Numbered from the stretch's first letter, positions 37,719-51,194 are shown. The stretch: 60,081 bases of DNA from an uncultured Clostridia bacterium (GCA_948919095.1 CAQYCU010000001.1:1-60081); one strand, 5' to 3'. Made by a program: numbers and translations. The notes: generated by a model from the letters alone, not told the origin.

Positions 37719-38693
37719 TTACCTTTCTTTGTCTTTTGTTTTATTTTTTTGCAGTTTTTCTTTATCAAATAAGTCTGGATTTTTCGTCATTTTTTCAAGT
37801 CTATACAGGTTATTGTCATTATTAAAATATACTGTATCTTTAATTGTTCCATATTTTTGATGCTTTAAAATTTGGTTATAAGTTAGAGTATCTTGTGTTC
37901 CTATAAAAACCCTTGTAGAGCCACTATTTCTTGCTAAATTCTTAAAAAATCCATTCAAATTTTCTATATTTTGATTAAACATTCTATTCGGAATATCTAA
38001 TACCATTCTAATATTACACTTACAATCTGTTAAAATTGCAACGGAATATTCCTTTTCGTTTTGTATTTGTTTTATTAAAGCAACTAATTCCTCTCTATTA
38101 GAAATTTTTATATTATATAAAGAATTATCACTTAATTTTTCTTTAACACTTTTTATAGTATTGTTACTTAAAACTTTTTCTTTTGGCATTAAAATTAATC
38201 CCTTTGAATTTTCTTCAATAATTGAATATTTGTCTTTATTCCCCAATATAATATGACCCAAAAAACCATCAACATTTGCAACAAAATTGCGTGTTGTTTC
38301 CATATCATTTTGAGATGGTTTAGCAGAATCAGATGTGTGATTATGAGCTAAATAATATCCATCTGCTTTCAATCTATTCATTCTATTTTTCATTGTTTCA
38401 TAAGTCCTAATAGGATTAAATTCAGAATATTTGTCTTTTGAAAAAAGCATTACCGCATCTGGTATTTTGCTAGTAATTGCTTCTTGACCTACTATCATAT
38501 TATCTTTCATATAAAATATTCTAAATGTTTCATAACGCGAATCTCTAAATATATTACAAGTTTCAATTAAATCTTCTTTTCCTTGTATTTTTACTTTACT
38601 TAAATCTATATAACCTTTTTTGCCTACTTCTACATTTTCTAATTTGTTATAAATAATTTTTGCATTTCTGTCCAATATCTTTCTCCTTTCCAA
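37719..38693 (-). CDS. RadC/JAB-domain protein
   Basis: A 324-aa protein whose centre carries the JAMM-like metal motif of RadC proteins: YYLAHNHTSDSAKPSQND (His-x-His, Ser and Asp) at about residues 115-133. The C-terminal half contains a second alpha/beta part (YSVAILTDCKCNIRMVLDIPNR). RadC-like proteins are frequent on mobile elements; their chemistry is unclear. In operon between the giant helicase gene and the DUF3848-like gene. Confidence 0.75.
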   Translation of the reverse strand: MERRKILDRNAKIIYNKLENVEVGKKGYIDLSKVKIQGKEDLIETCNIFRDSRYETFRIFYMKDNMIVGQEAITSKIPDAVMLFSKDKYSEFNPIRTYETMKNRMNRLKADGYYLAHNHTSDSAKPSQNDMETTRNFVANVDGFLGHIILGNKDKYSIIEENSKGLILMPKEKVLSNNTIKSVKEKLSDNSLYNIKISNREELVALIKQIQNEKEYSVAILTDCKCNIRMVLDIPNRMFNQNIENLNGFFKNLARNSGSTRVFIGTQDTLTYNQILKHQKYGTIKDTVYFNNDNNLYRLEKMTKNPDLFDKEKLQKNKTKDKER

Positions 38694-38705
38694 TAAAAAA
38701 AAAGC

Positions 38706-41700
38706 CTATAATTCTGGCTCATCTCTATCATAGTCTTTGTCCTTTTTTTCTTCCTGTTCTTCTTGTTCCTCATCATCTAGTATTTCCTTATCTTTTTCGT
38801 CTAAATTAAGAGAAATGTTGATTTCATCTAGTTCTTTCGTCAACTGTTTTAGTTCCTCCTCTTTATTAAATGGGGCTTTTACTTCTTCTTTTGCATTATT
38901 AAATTGTCTTTCTGTTTCTTGCAATTTTTCTCTTGCACTATCTAACTCTTTTACAATTCCATCAATAGCATTTTCAATTCTTGTAATATTTCCTCTTGCA
39001 TCATCTCCTAAATCAATTGTATAGGTTTCTTTACCTTGCAAATGAAGAATAAATTTTTTGCTCCATCCATCTATTCCTAACAACATTTTAAGTCCTCTAT
39101 GTTCTCCTATTAGTTCTAGTGTTGGGTTTTCTTTTTTCTTACAAATCTCTAATATTTCTTTACCTGCACTTTCTTTTGTATTATATGTTTTGTCATTCAT
39201 AATCATAGTAGAAAATTTTTCTTCATTATCTATATGAGTATTTTCTTCTACAAGTTTTATATCACTTTCTATATTTGCAATTTTATCTTGTAACCTTTTT
39301 ATTTCTACTGGATAATGCTTTACTATCATATCTTCAAGTGTATAAATTTGATTCAAGTGATTTTGCTTTAATAATTTTAATTTTGCAACTTTATTGTCTA
39401 ACTCTGTTTTTCTAATTATTAACGGATTTCCTGCAGCTAAAGCTTTTATTTCTGCATACGAAAGTGCCTTATCGTCTATATCATCTGCAGAACGAACTAT
39501 TGCTTTTGATGTCATTATTTGACTAATAAATTCTTGTTTTCTCTGTAACATCTGGTACATATAAGCATCAAATGTTTCCTCTGTTACATAGTTAAATATA
39601 TCTATTTCGTCATTTTCATTTCCTTGTCTTACTCCTCTACCATCTTGTTGTTGTAAGTCAGATGGTCTATATGGTACATCTAAATGGTGTATTGCTTTTA
39701 TTTTGTTTTGCACATTTGTACCTGCACCCATTTTTGCAGTTGACCCCATTAAAACTCTTATTTCTCCTGTTCTTACTTTTGCAAATAATTCTTTCTTTTT
39801 TGTTTCTGTATCTGCAGTATGAATAAAAACTATTTCATTTTCTGGTATTCCTTTTGCTATCAGTTTTCTTTTTAAATCTGTATAAACATCTGTGAATTGC
39901 CATTCTTTTAGTTTCCACACTCCATTTACATTTTCCATTTCAAAAGGATTTTCTTCACTACCTAATGGCTTTGGAGTAGATAAATCACAAAACACTAATT
40001 GAGTTGATTTCTTATCTTTGGTCTTTTCCCATATTTCATATACATTATTAGCACAAGCATTTACTTTGCTTCCCTCAAAATCTGGTAACATAGGATTAAG
40101 CATTCTTTGGTCAAGTGCTAATTTTCGACCTTCATTTGTAATCTTAAGCATATTATCTTCTTTAGGATTGACTTGCTTTTTTCTTATTCTTTCTGCTCTT
40201 TCTCCTAAACCTTTTACCATTGCTTTTTGTATATCACTTGGTTTTACAACTATTGTTTTACGATTTGCCTTTGGAACTGGCAATTTCAATGTTTCAGCAG
40301 TTTGTATATCTGCAATTTCCTTAAACATTGCCATTAATTCTGGTAGATTATAAAATTTTGCAAACCTTGTTTTGCTCCTATATCCGACTTCCGTGCGACA
40401 TCAAGTTCCATTGCTGTTACTGTTTCTCCAAAAGTAGATGCCCAACTATCAAACTGTAATAAATTTGATTTTGCAAGAGTATTGTACTGTAAATACCTTT
40501 GCATAGTGTACATTTCTACCATTGAATTTGATATTGGTGTTCCTGTTGCAAATACAATTCCCCTGCCCCCAGTAAGTTCATCTAAATATTGACATTTCAT
40601 AAATAAGTCAGAACTTTTTTGTGCTTCTGTTTGTGCTATTCCTCCAACATTTCTCATTTTAGTAAATAAAAATAAATTTTTAAAATAATGTGCTTCATCA
40701 ATAAATATTCTATCGCACCCTAATTGTTCAAAAGTTACAATATTGTCTTTTCTGCTTTGGTCATTAAGTCTTTTTAGTTTTTCTTCTAGCTTTGTTTTAC
40801 TCTTTTCTAATTGCTTTATAGAATAATACTCTCCGTTCATTATTTCTTAAATCATCAATACCTTTTAATAGGTCATTTATTTGCCTTTTCAATGCTTTTT
40901 CTTGTCTTTCCTTTGACATTGGGATTTTTTCAAATTGTGAGTGTCCTATAATTATTGCATCATATTCTCCTGTTGCAATTTTACTGCAAAATTTCTTACG
41001 ATTATTTGTTGCAAAATCTTTTTTAGTTGCTACAAGAACATTTGCTGATGGATATAGTTGTAAAAATTCACTCGCAAATTGTTCAATAATGTGGTTTGGT
41101 ACAACAAATAAAGACTTGCTACATAATCCAAGTCTTTTACTTTCCATTGCAGAAGCTACCATTTCAAATGTTTTTCCTGCTCCAACTTCGTGTGCTAACA
41201 ATGTATTTCCACCATATAAAATGTGTGCGATTGCATCAATTTGATGTTTTCTTAAACTTATTTCTGGATTTATTCCACCAAATTGAATATATTGTCCGTC
41301 ATACTCACGAGGTTTTATACTATTAAATTGTTCATTATAAATTTTTACTAATCTTTCTCTACGAGCTTGATCTTTCCATATCCACTCTACAAATTCTTCT
41401 TTTATCCTATCTTGTTTTGCCTGTGCTATTGCTGTTTCCTTTGCATTTAAAACTTTTTGTTCATTGCCGTGTTCATCTATAACTGTATCGTTAATCCTTA
41501 TGTCTTTCAAATTTAATGTTGTTTCAATTATTTTATATGCGTTTGCTCTTGCCGTTCCATAAGTGCTATATGCTAAAACATTACCTTTATCTTCACTCTT
41601 TCCACTTATATTCCATTCAGAAGTATATTCAGAATAATGCACACTAATATTGCTTCTATTAGAGGATTGAGGTTTTAATAATTCAAACATAAATTGTTCT

Positions 41701-44700
41701 ACCACATCTATTGGTATCCAAGTTGCTCCTAATCTTACACTTATTTCACTAGCTGACAAATCTTTTGGCTGTGCTTGTTCAAGTGCTTTTACATTTATTT
41801 CATATTGGCTATCATTTTTTGCAAATTCCTGTGCAATTTTTAATTTTTCTCTTACATTTCCGCTCAAATATTCATCTGTAGTAACATAGTTTTCTTGCAT
41901 AGGTTCTTTATATATACTTCCCTCAAGGTCTTTTACAAGTTCTTGCTCTGTTTTTCCTGTAAGATTGCACATATATTCTATATCAACTTTTGCTTTTTCT
42001 GATATAGAAACAATTAAGGCATCTACACTATTGTTTACTTCTGATACTGCCTTGTGAGGTTTTATTGTTCTTTTAGTAAACATATCTGCTTTTCTTACAA
42101 ATTGTTTATTCTCGTTAATAATTTCAAGTGAGCATAATAAATAATAACTACTATCTTCATTAAATGCTTTTTCATTTGCCCTACTATTTATTATTCCATA
42201 AGTTTTTGTAAAACTATCATATAGGCTATTTAATTTTAATTGCTCTTGTTTTATCTCATCTTCGGAAGCATTATCTGTTTGTAATTCTATTAGGTTTCTT
42301 ACACAATCTCTAATGGCTATCATACCTTTTATTCTGCTTATTGTAGTCAATGGTAGTTCTTGTAAATACATTCTGCTATTTTCTCTATAATATATTTGAT
42401 TATCTACTATGGTATAGGAGAAATTTCTTACACCTGCATCTGCAGGAATACTCGTTTCCTCCTCATCTTCTATATCTAGTTGATAATCTTCTATTTCAGA
42501 GTTTATATTTATTATTGCTTGACTTAACAAGTTCTCTAATGGAATTTCATAAGGGCTACAAGTGTCAATAGGTCTTCCATATTGACCTTTATCTCTTTTC
42601 ATTTCTCCTAATATCATTTCTGGATGTTCTACAAAGTATTTATTCATTCTAAATCCATCTTCATTTTCTGCAATTTCTACCCAATCATCTTAAATATCAA
42701 CAATCTTATCTCTTTTCTTTAAGAATATAATATCAGATGTTACTTCTGTTCCTGCATTTTTCTTAAATGTATTGTTTGGTAATCTAATTGCACCTATAAG
42801 TTCTGCTCTTTGTGAAATATATCGCCTTACATCTTCATTTTCTTTATCCATTGTTCCTTTACTTGTAATAAAAGCTATAACGCCATTTGGTCTTACTTTA
42901 TCAAGAGTCTTTGCAAAAAAGTAATCGTGCAAAAGGAATTTATGCTTGTCATATCTTTTGTCAAAAGGTTTGTCCTCTCCAAAAGGTACATTTCCAACTG
43001 CTACATCAAAAAATGAGTCTGGCAATTCAACATCTTGAAATGCTTTTACTGCTATTGTATTTTTCTGATATAATTGTCTAGCAATTCTCCCAGATATTCC
43101 ATCAATCTCAATTCCATATAATTTACATTGTTTCAAGCTATCTGGTAACATTCCCATAAAGTTGCCAACTCCGACAACTTGGCTCTAAAATATTTCCTTG
43201 TTTTAATCCCATTTTTTCAAGTGCTTCATATATTGCATTTATAACTATTGGTGGAGTATAGAAAGATGTTAATGTAGATGCTCTCGCTTTCTCATATTCT
43301 TTTTCAGTTAGTAATGAAAGAAGTTCTTTATATTCTTCTGACCAATTGTCTTTAGTTTTATTAAAAGCATCTGCAAGTCCTCCCCAACCAACATACTGTG
43401 CTAGTATTTCTTGTTCTTCTGTTGTGGCATATCTGTTTTCATCTTCACACTTTTTTAATATCTTTATTGCTTCTATATTTCTTTTATATTTTTCTTTTTG
43501 AGTTCCCTCTCCCAAACCATTATCAGTAATTTTATAGTTATTTCTATCTTTTAATGGGATTTCTGGGTGTAAATCAAAATACTCTATTTTATTTCTTCGT
43601 TTTCTTTTTATATGTGGCATTAGTTTCTTTTCAGTTTGTTCTAATTTTTCTGGAGCATTTTCTTCTACCTTGTCATCTTCTTGTACCCCTTTATTTCTTT
43701 CTTCTTGATAATTTTCAACTAATGCTTGTGCTAGATGTTTGAAATAATCAACAACATCTGCATTATGAAAATCTATTTTTACTATCATTTTTCTTATTTC
43801 TTCTTGTTCTTCTTTTGATGTTGCTTTTATATTTTCTATAACATTTCCTAACTCAAAATAATGAATTTCGCCATTTGATTCAATAGAAAAAATCTCATCA
43901 AGGTCAATTCCTTTTTCTTCAATAAAAGTATCTAACCATTCATCAAATGAACTGTCTTCTTTATTTTCTTCTATATCTTCTATTAGTGTATTTTCAATTA
44001 TATCTTGTACTTTTCTTCTAGTTCTTACTTTGTCATTACCTGGATTTTCTTTTACCTTTCTATCAAATTCATTTCTATCCATTTCTTCAACAAGTATTGG
44101 AAAACTCATATCTCTCAATGCTACTCTATTAGTATCTATTGAACTAATTGAAAACTGTCTTGTACCTATATAAACTACATCTCCTACCTCATATTCATAA
44201 TAAGGCAATCGTTTTTCTAATTCTGCAAGCAATTCTCTTGCTTCTACTGCTAATTCGCTATCATAATCTTCATCTTCATAACTTGCTTTTAAAAAATCTA
44301 TATAATCTCTGATATTCAATTCATCATTTATATCTGCTCTTATTAGCTCTATATTATCTTCATCTGTATTTTCTGGTGGTACATTGTCCATATAAGCATA
44401 CAAATCATAATCTTTTATAAATGAGTGCAATCTTTCAGCAAGTTTATATTCTTCGTCTTTTATTTGATTTTCTAATTCTGTACTTATTTTTGGTCTATCG
44501 TTTGCATCTACCCAATCGTAATACTCATCTTTTTCTATATCTGTCAAGTACCTTTCTGCACTTATAAGTTCTCTTATTCTTTTTTCAACTTGTATCCAAG
44601 TCAATCTCAACTTTGGTGCATTTTCTTTATGTGCAAAAGATAATACTATTCCTTTTGAACTATATTCTTCACATACTCCATTACCATCTGCACTTCTGCC

Positions 44701-46452
44701 ACCTGTTCCATACTCATTTTTCAAAAAATCGGCATTTTCTTGGCTTGATAAACTTTTTGTAAATTGTTCATATATTCTAAACTTGCCCTCTGCAAAACCA
44801 CTTCCCTCTTGTAAAACACTATCAATCATTTCTTGTGTAAAAGAAAAAACAGAAGTATTTTCTGCCTCTGCTATATTTTGTTTTTGTTCATTTTCAGTTA
44901 GTAAATTAAAATTATTTTCCAACTCTTTCACAGATAATATTGAAATAAAATTTTCTGTAATATCATTCCAATTTTTAAAACATTCTTCTGTTCTATTAAG
45001 ATAATTACCTTTCCATAAATACAATCCATTTTGGTAACACTTATATCCAGTTCTTACATTATCTATTTCATATTCAGTATAAGCATTTCCCAATATCTTT
45101 ATAATATATTCTTCAAGTTTTTCTCTATTATCTATATTTTTTTTAAAAAACTGTTCTACTTTTTCAAAATCTTTGATAATATTTGGTGCATTTTCTATAA
45201 TTTTATTAACTGTTTCATCATCCTTAAATTCTTTTATATTAGAATTGTTGTTAATATCATAATAACCTAAATATAGATTAGTTCTCTCGTTACTTGTTCT
45301 TCTGCTATTAGTTTGTAGTTGTTCATTGCTTTTACCCAAGTCATTTGGTCTTTCGCTTTCAATTCTTCTGTTATCCCATCTTGTTTCGCCATTTTCTCTA
45401 TTATCTGTGTTACCATTTTCGTTGCCATTTCTTGTATTTCTGTTAGATGTTTCGCTAATTGTTCGTTCATTAGTAGTATCGTATATTCGCCTTTCTTGTT
45501 CTTCTTTAGATAGTGTAACCTCATTGTTGCGAATTTCCCTGTTGGTAATTTTTCTTGTTTCATTGTTAGGTTGGGCATATTGTAGTCCCCTACTTTCGTG
45601 TATTCTAGTTCTATCATCTTCAATTCCTCCTTTGATTTTTTCTTTACTATTAGAATACTCCTCTTTTTCATTATTAACAAATGTGCGATTTTGATTTTTT
45701 TCATTTTTTTGCAAATTTATTACTGTCTTTGCAATTTCTCTTAACCCAATTTCTGCTATATCACTTATCGCAGTTCCAAGTAAAACAGTTAAATTGCTAT
45801 TATCAAATTTTTTAATATAAGAAAATTCACTTTTTGCAATATATTTTTCTGGATCAATACCACATCTATTAAGCATCATATAAGCTACACTACCAAATGT
45901 TGTTTGATATACTAATGATTGTATTTCAGAATCAGATAAACTTTCTAACATAGTTCCAGTTTTATATTTTAATATTGATGACATATAGTCTTGTATATTA
46001 TCCATTACCATATTATTTGCTGTTGTAATAATTGCATCTACAAAACTACTATTTTCACTTATATCTCCAAATTTTGCTTCTAAAGAGTCTATAATTTCAC
46101 TCTCGTATTCTTGTTTTATGCTCCATAACTTATATGGTGTATTTTTATAATTATGAGTATCTGCTACATCAAAAACTAATCTAAATGGATATTTACTATT
46201 TTCATTTTTTGAGAATACAAATATATAATCTGCATCTTTATTAACCCATCTATGAACTTTCTCATTCCATTCTTCCATTTCTGCACAAGCAGTTGCATTT
46301 GGTCTTTGTGCAAAAATTAAAATTTGGTCATTAAAACTATACTTAAAGTTCCAAGAAGCAGTTTTTAAAAATGATAACCAGTTATCTTCACTTTTTGTTA
46401 TATCATTTATTGTATCTTTATAAAGTTCTCGTGTTTCAACAATTTTTCCCAT
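38706..46452 (-). CDS. Giant methylase/SNF2-type helicase protein (four CGG +1 sites, one stop)
   Basis: A frame of 2581 codons of the ICE-typical methylase-helicase class. Order: an ArdC-like N-domain (SWNFKYSFNDQILIFAQRPNATACAE), an Asn/Arg/Glu-rich linker (residues about 250-390), adenine methylase motif I ILEPSCGVGNF and motif IV-like VAVGNVPFGED, then a DEAD/SNF2 helicase with Walker A LLAHEVGAGKTFEM, Walker B DRIFIDEAHYF and motif VI QQDGRGVRQGNE. CGG breaks: 43171-43173, 40833-40835, 40391-40393 and 40384-40386. A separate TAA at 42690-42692 interrupts the linker between methylase and helicase halves, so two polypeptides or readthrough are possible. Confidence 0.85.
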
Positions 46453-46469
46453 TTTGCACCTCCTTGTTA

Positions 46470-46685
46470 TTAAGTTTCAAATAGAATTTTAAACCAACTT
46501 TTATCTTGTATCATTTCTTGTATTTTCCATATTATTTCTACATCTTTCATAGTTATTTTGTCTTGTTCTTTCAGTTTGTTAAGGTCTAATACTTTGATAT
46601 TTAAGATTGCTTTTTCTCCTACAATGTTTATTTTTTCTAATTTCTTTATTTCTTTTTTCATTTGATTTATGCTATAAGTTGCCAT
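46470..46685 (-). CDS. Small helical ICE protein
   Basis: A 71-aa protein, helical and charged (MATYSINQMKKEIKKLEKINIVGEK...). It lies 17 bases upstream of the giant helicase gene with its own ribosome site, and behind the adhesin terminator. No function recognised. Confidence 0.55.
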   Translation of the reverse strand: MATYSINQMKKEIKKLEKINIVGEKAILNIKVLDLNKLKEQDKITMKDVEIIWKIQEMIQDKSWFKILFET

Positions 46686-46709
46686 TTTTACACCTACTTT
46701 CTTTAATTA

Positions 46710-46736
46710 AAGGTGGCCTTATAAAAGCCACCTTTA
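46710..46736 (-). terminator. Terminator after the adhesin gene
   Basis: AAAGGTGGC pairs with GCCACCTTT around an 8-9 base loop just beyond the recoded stop of the adhesin gene. Its location fits the recoded 3' end, 9 bases after the new stop. Confidence 0.85.
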
Positions 46737-46744
46737 CAATTTAT

Positions 46745-49700
46745 CTATTTATTTTTTCTTTTCTTTAAAATTTCAACTACTGCTAAAATTGTTAATAAAC
46801 TAATAGATGTTCCAAGTAAGCTAACCCATAGTATTGTATTTCTTTCATCTCCGTGTTTTTGGTGTTTCTATTTTTTGATTTTCAAATTCAAAACTATATA
46901 CTTCATTATCTTTTTGAATTTCTACATTATCAACAAAAACCCCTTTGTCATTTATTTCTACTTTTGCAATTCTATTTGATAGTTCATAACCATTTGGAGA
47001 TTTTAGTTCTTTTATATAAAATGTTCCATATCTTAAATCTTCAAAAGTAACAAAACCATCTTCCTTATTAGACTTTAATTCTTTTATCAATTTTGTACAT
47101 TCTTCATCTTCATAAATTCCAAAAGTAAATTTTTCTTTTATTATTTCTTTTGTTTGGCTATCTATTTTTACAACTTTAATATCTGTTAAAATAGGCATAT
47201 CTTTCATTTCAATTTTTTGTGTTTCTTTATCTTCTGTAACTGTGAAAGATATTTCTTCTGTAATTTCATATCCATAAGGAGCTGTCTTTTCAATTAGTTT
47301 ATAATTTTTATTTTCTTCTAGTCCTGTAACTTTATGTGGCTCTTTTGTAGATGTCCACTCATCAATTACATTGCCATCTTCATCAACTACTTGTAATTCT
47401 GCTCCCTCTATTTCTTCGCCTGTAACTAGATCTGTTTTAATTATTTCAACAACTTTGTCTATCATTATAATTTCTTGTGTTTCTTTATCTGTTGTTACTA
47501 TAAATTCAATATCAGTTGCCTTTACATATCCATCAACTACTTTTTCTTCGTGTAGGATATAGCTTTGTCCCTCAATTAAACCACTAACTTTGTGAGCTTC
47601 TGTTGTTGTTTCCCACTTATCCACTATATTCTTTGTTTTTGTACTTGTTATAGTTAATGTTGCACCCTCTATTGCATTTCCGTCTATATCTGTTTTTAGC
47701 ACTTCTACAACCTTATCTACCATTGTTACTTTTTGAGTTTCTTTATCTAATGTTACTGTAAATTCTATTTCAGTTGAAATTACAAAACCATCTGGAGCAT
47801 AATCTTCATATAGAGTATAGCTTTCTCCCTCTACTAAACCATTTATTCTATGTGGCTCTTTTGTAGATGTCCAACTATCAACTACTTTTCCGTCTTTATC
47901 TACAACCTTTAGTTCTGCTCCCTCTATTTCTTTTCCTCCAAAATCTTCTTTTGTCATTTCTACGATTTTGTCTATCATTGTAACTTTTTGAATATCTGCC
48001 GTGTTGTTAACTGTAAATTTAATTTCAGTTGCTTTTACATATCCATTTGGTGCTATTTCTTCTTTTAATGTGTAAGTCTCTCCTACTTTTAGCCCCTCTA
48101 TTTTGTGTGTTTTTTCAGTAGATGTCCAACTATCAATTACTTCGTTGTTTTCATCTATAACTGATAATTTTGCACCAATTAACTCTTTTTCCCCAGTTAT
48201 ATCTGTTTTACTAATTTCTATACAAGTAGTTTCATTTTCAATATTCAAATTTACTGTATATACTTTTGTTTTTGTATCTTTTTGTTCAAATACAACTTCG
48301 TGTTCTGTTTGGTCTAATACTGCTCCATCTATTGTTGTTAATTCTTTCAAGTAGTATTTTCCCATAGGCAAATTTTCTACTGTCAATGTGCCATCTGCTT
48401 TTAAGTTGTATGTTCCTACTCTTTTATCTTTTTCGTATATAACACTTCCATCTGCATAGTCAATTACATTTTCTTTTGCTACTAATTCAAAAGATATTTG
48501 TGTAAAATCAATATCTTTTATCATAGTTTTATCTACATCTTCTCTTAAATTAACTTTTTTATTTAATTTCAAAGTTCCTGTTGGTTGCTCATTTTTAGCT
48601 GTAACTGTAATCCAAGCATCCCAATCTTTATCATAGTTTAGTGTAGAGTTTCTATTATCTACTTTAAAAATTAGTTCTTCATCTAATTGTAAAAAGCCTG
48701 TTGGATTTTTTATTTCAGTTAGTTTATATTTTCCTGCTTCTAATTTATTTTCAGTTCTTGCAATTCCCTCATTATTTGTAGTCCAAGATTTGAAATATTG
48801 ATTTCCAACTTTACATTCTACTTGTTCCCATTTGTTTGTTTCTTCGTTTAATCTATATAATTCAAATGTTGCATTTGAATAAGTTACAAATTTTCCAGTT
48901 TTCTTATCTTGTTTTTGTAATTTGATATATGACTCAAAAGGTAAATCATTTTCTACAAGTTCTTTTACTGGTGTTTTGCTATCTCTATCAATAGTTACAT
49001 AAAATTGTTCTACTGTTTCTATCTCTGGAGATGGTGTATAAGTTTCATTTACTGTATATTCCCCATAAGCAAGTAGTCCAGAAATTCCGTGTCCATCACT
49101 TCCAGTTCTAAAAATAGAATATTCATCACTTGCAAATTCACTTAAATGTTTTTTTGCTTCGTCAAAACTTCCATAAAAATCTACATATTTTGAAAGTATT
49201 GCTGTAAATTCTGCATTTGCTACTACTTCTGCCGTTGTATTATCGTTTGTTGTTACTTTTATAACTTCAAAAGGAGCTTTTTGTACTGTATTCTTAACTG
49301 TTCCTGCAATTTCTATTGTTTTTGTATTCATATCTCTATATGAAAATGTATAATCATATATATTTGTATCTTTCATATATCCAGTTGGTACTGTTGTTTC
49401 TTTTGCATAGTATTTTCCCATTGGTAATCCTTTTATCATATTTCCACTAACACTTATTTCAGCAGGTGTAGAATTATTTGTTATTTTTATACTTGCTATT
49501 CCATATTCATTGAAAGTAAATGTTGCAATTTGTTCATCTTTTGAAAAATAAGTTACTGTTCCTGCCACATTAGTTATTTTTTCTTTTGCATATAAAGTAT
49601 ATACTGTTCCTTTTAATGTTGCATCTCCGTGATGGCTCTTTTTATCTACTCTATTTTTATTTCCTGTATCTCTATCTGTTTTCTCAATAGTAAGATTTCC

Positions 49701-51194
49701 TGTTGGCTCATCATTTTCTACTGTAACACTTTCATAAATAACATTTGTATTTTGGTCTTTATATTTTAAAGTAACTGTCTTTTTTTCGGTATTTAATAAA
49801 TAACCTGTTGGAACTTCTATTTCTTCAACAATATATTTTCCAAGTGGTAGTTCATCTTTATTTGCAATTCCTGTTCTATCTGTCGTAATTATTGCTACTG
49901 TTTCTCCTCTTGTATAATATTTTACTGTTTTTGCTACATTGTATATATCTTCATTTGCCTTTATTGTGAATTTTGCACCTTGTACTTTATCTCCATTTGA
50001 ATTTGTTTTTTCTACTGTTATACTTCCAGTTGGCTCATTATTTACTATTGCTTGTTTTGTTGTTTGATTTGGTGTTATTGTTACTGTATAGGTTTCTGTA
50101 TTTAATAAATAACCATTTGGACTAGATTTTTCTGTTATTGTATAATTTCCTTTTTTTAGTCTTTCTAGTGTTATTTTTCCACCTTTTACTTGCACATCTT
50201 GATTAAATCCATTTTCTCCTGTTACTGTAAAGATTGCACCATCAACTAAATCTCTATTTGTGTTTAGTTTGCTTAATTCTAATCTTCCATATTGGTCTAT
50301 CTTTAAATCTAGTAGCATTGTTACTGGGTCATTATAGTTGAGTGTATATAATTGGTTTTGTACACCCTCTTTAAAAACAAAATAAACTGTACTGTCTTGA
50401 TCTGCTGTTTCTTCCTTGATAATTCCCCAACTTTTCATTGTACTTTCTGATATTTTATAAGTTTCTTTTGTGCAACTCTCATCAACTGTAATACTTAATG
50501 TGTTTTGTCCTTTAGTATGTTGTATTCTTATTCCATCAACTGTTTTATCAAAATTCACATAGTCTTTTAATACATTGTTTGAATCTGTTATTGTTTTTGT
50601 TTCTCCAACTTCTAGTGTTATTGTATCATTTACAAAGCTAGGTTGTTTTTTCATATTTGCTATTTTTTCATTTATCGTTGCTTTAAATGAATTATATTGA
50701 CTTTGTATGCTTGAAGCTTTAAATGTAGCATTACTTTGTCCTAACACTTCCCATATCATTTGTTGTGTGAATACATAGTCCATTTTTCTTGATTTCATAC
50801 CCTCTGCCATTATTCCACCATCTACAACATAATCTCCATATTTTTCGTACCATCCAAAATAAGCAACTTTACAAGCTTCTTTCATTTTTGCTTCTGTTGG
50901 AACAGTATGTGTTGCTGTGTGTATTTCTCCAGTTACACAATCTACTCCGTGTTCACAACAGAATACTGTAAGTCTTTCTCCTGTTGTATAATTTACTAAT
51001 CTTCTTATAAGCATTCCATTAGGTGATTCTGTATCTGTTGTAAAAACTTCTGATCCCCATTGTCCAGCTACCCATTTTCCTGTTCCAGAACTTGAAACTG
51101 CAAAAATAGGCTGTGCTGTACTAAATACCGTCATTGCTATAAATATAATTGCTAATATTTTTTTTAACTTATTTATTTGTCTTGTTTTTAACAT
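46745..51194 (-). CDS. Thioester/Cna-B (SpaA-like) surface adhesin (one CGG +1 site)
   Basis: A 1482-aa cell-wall protein. A signal peptide (residues 8-32), a thioester-like domain (FCCEHGVDC, ACKVAYFGWY and VFTQQMIWEVLGQ, the Cys and Thr-Gln elements), then a long row of Cna-B/SpaA isopeptide domains, seen from repeats of the type GxxTLxxLPxGKYxxxExxxPxGY. Several repeats near residues 1000-1360 are nearly identical (VDSWTSTKEPHRI...). The raw frame stops at KTRR. Skipping the C at 46851-46853 (ACA CGG A) gives TPKTGDE, a sortase motif, then a membrane segment (WVSLLGTSISLLTILAVVEI) and a KKRKNK tail: a complete wall-anchor signal. It likely binds host cells or mates. Confidence 0.93.

Noticed and set aside
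45267..45704. A 145-codon minus-strand frame inside the methylase-helicase gene
   Set aside because: It lies in another frame of the low-complexity Asn/Arg/Glu linker; the main frame is open across it and continuous with conserved domains.
24940..46860. The broken transfer genes as a decayed, inactive ICE
   Set aside because: Nearly all breaks are of one precise kind, at glycine codons, while the rest of each protein shows intact motifs. Random decay would give mixed substitutions, stops and deletions.
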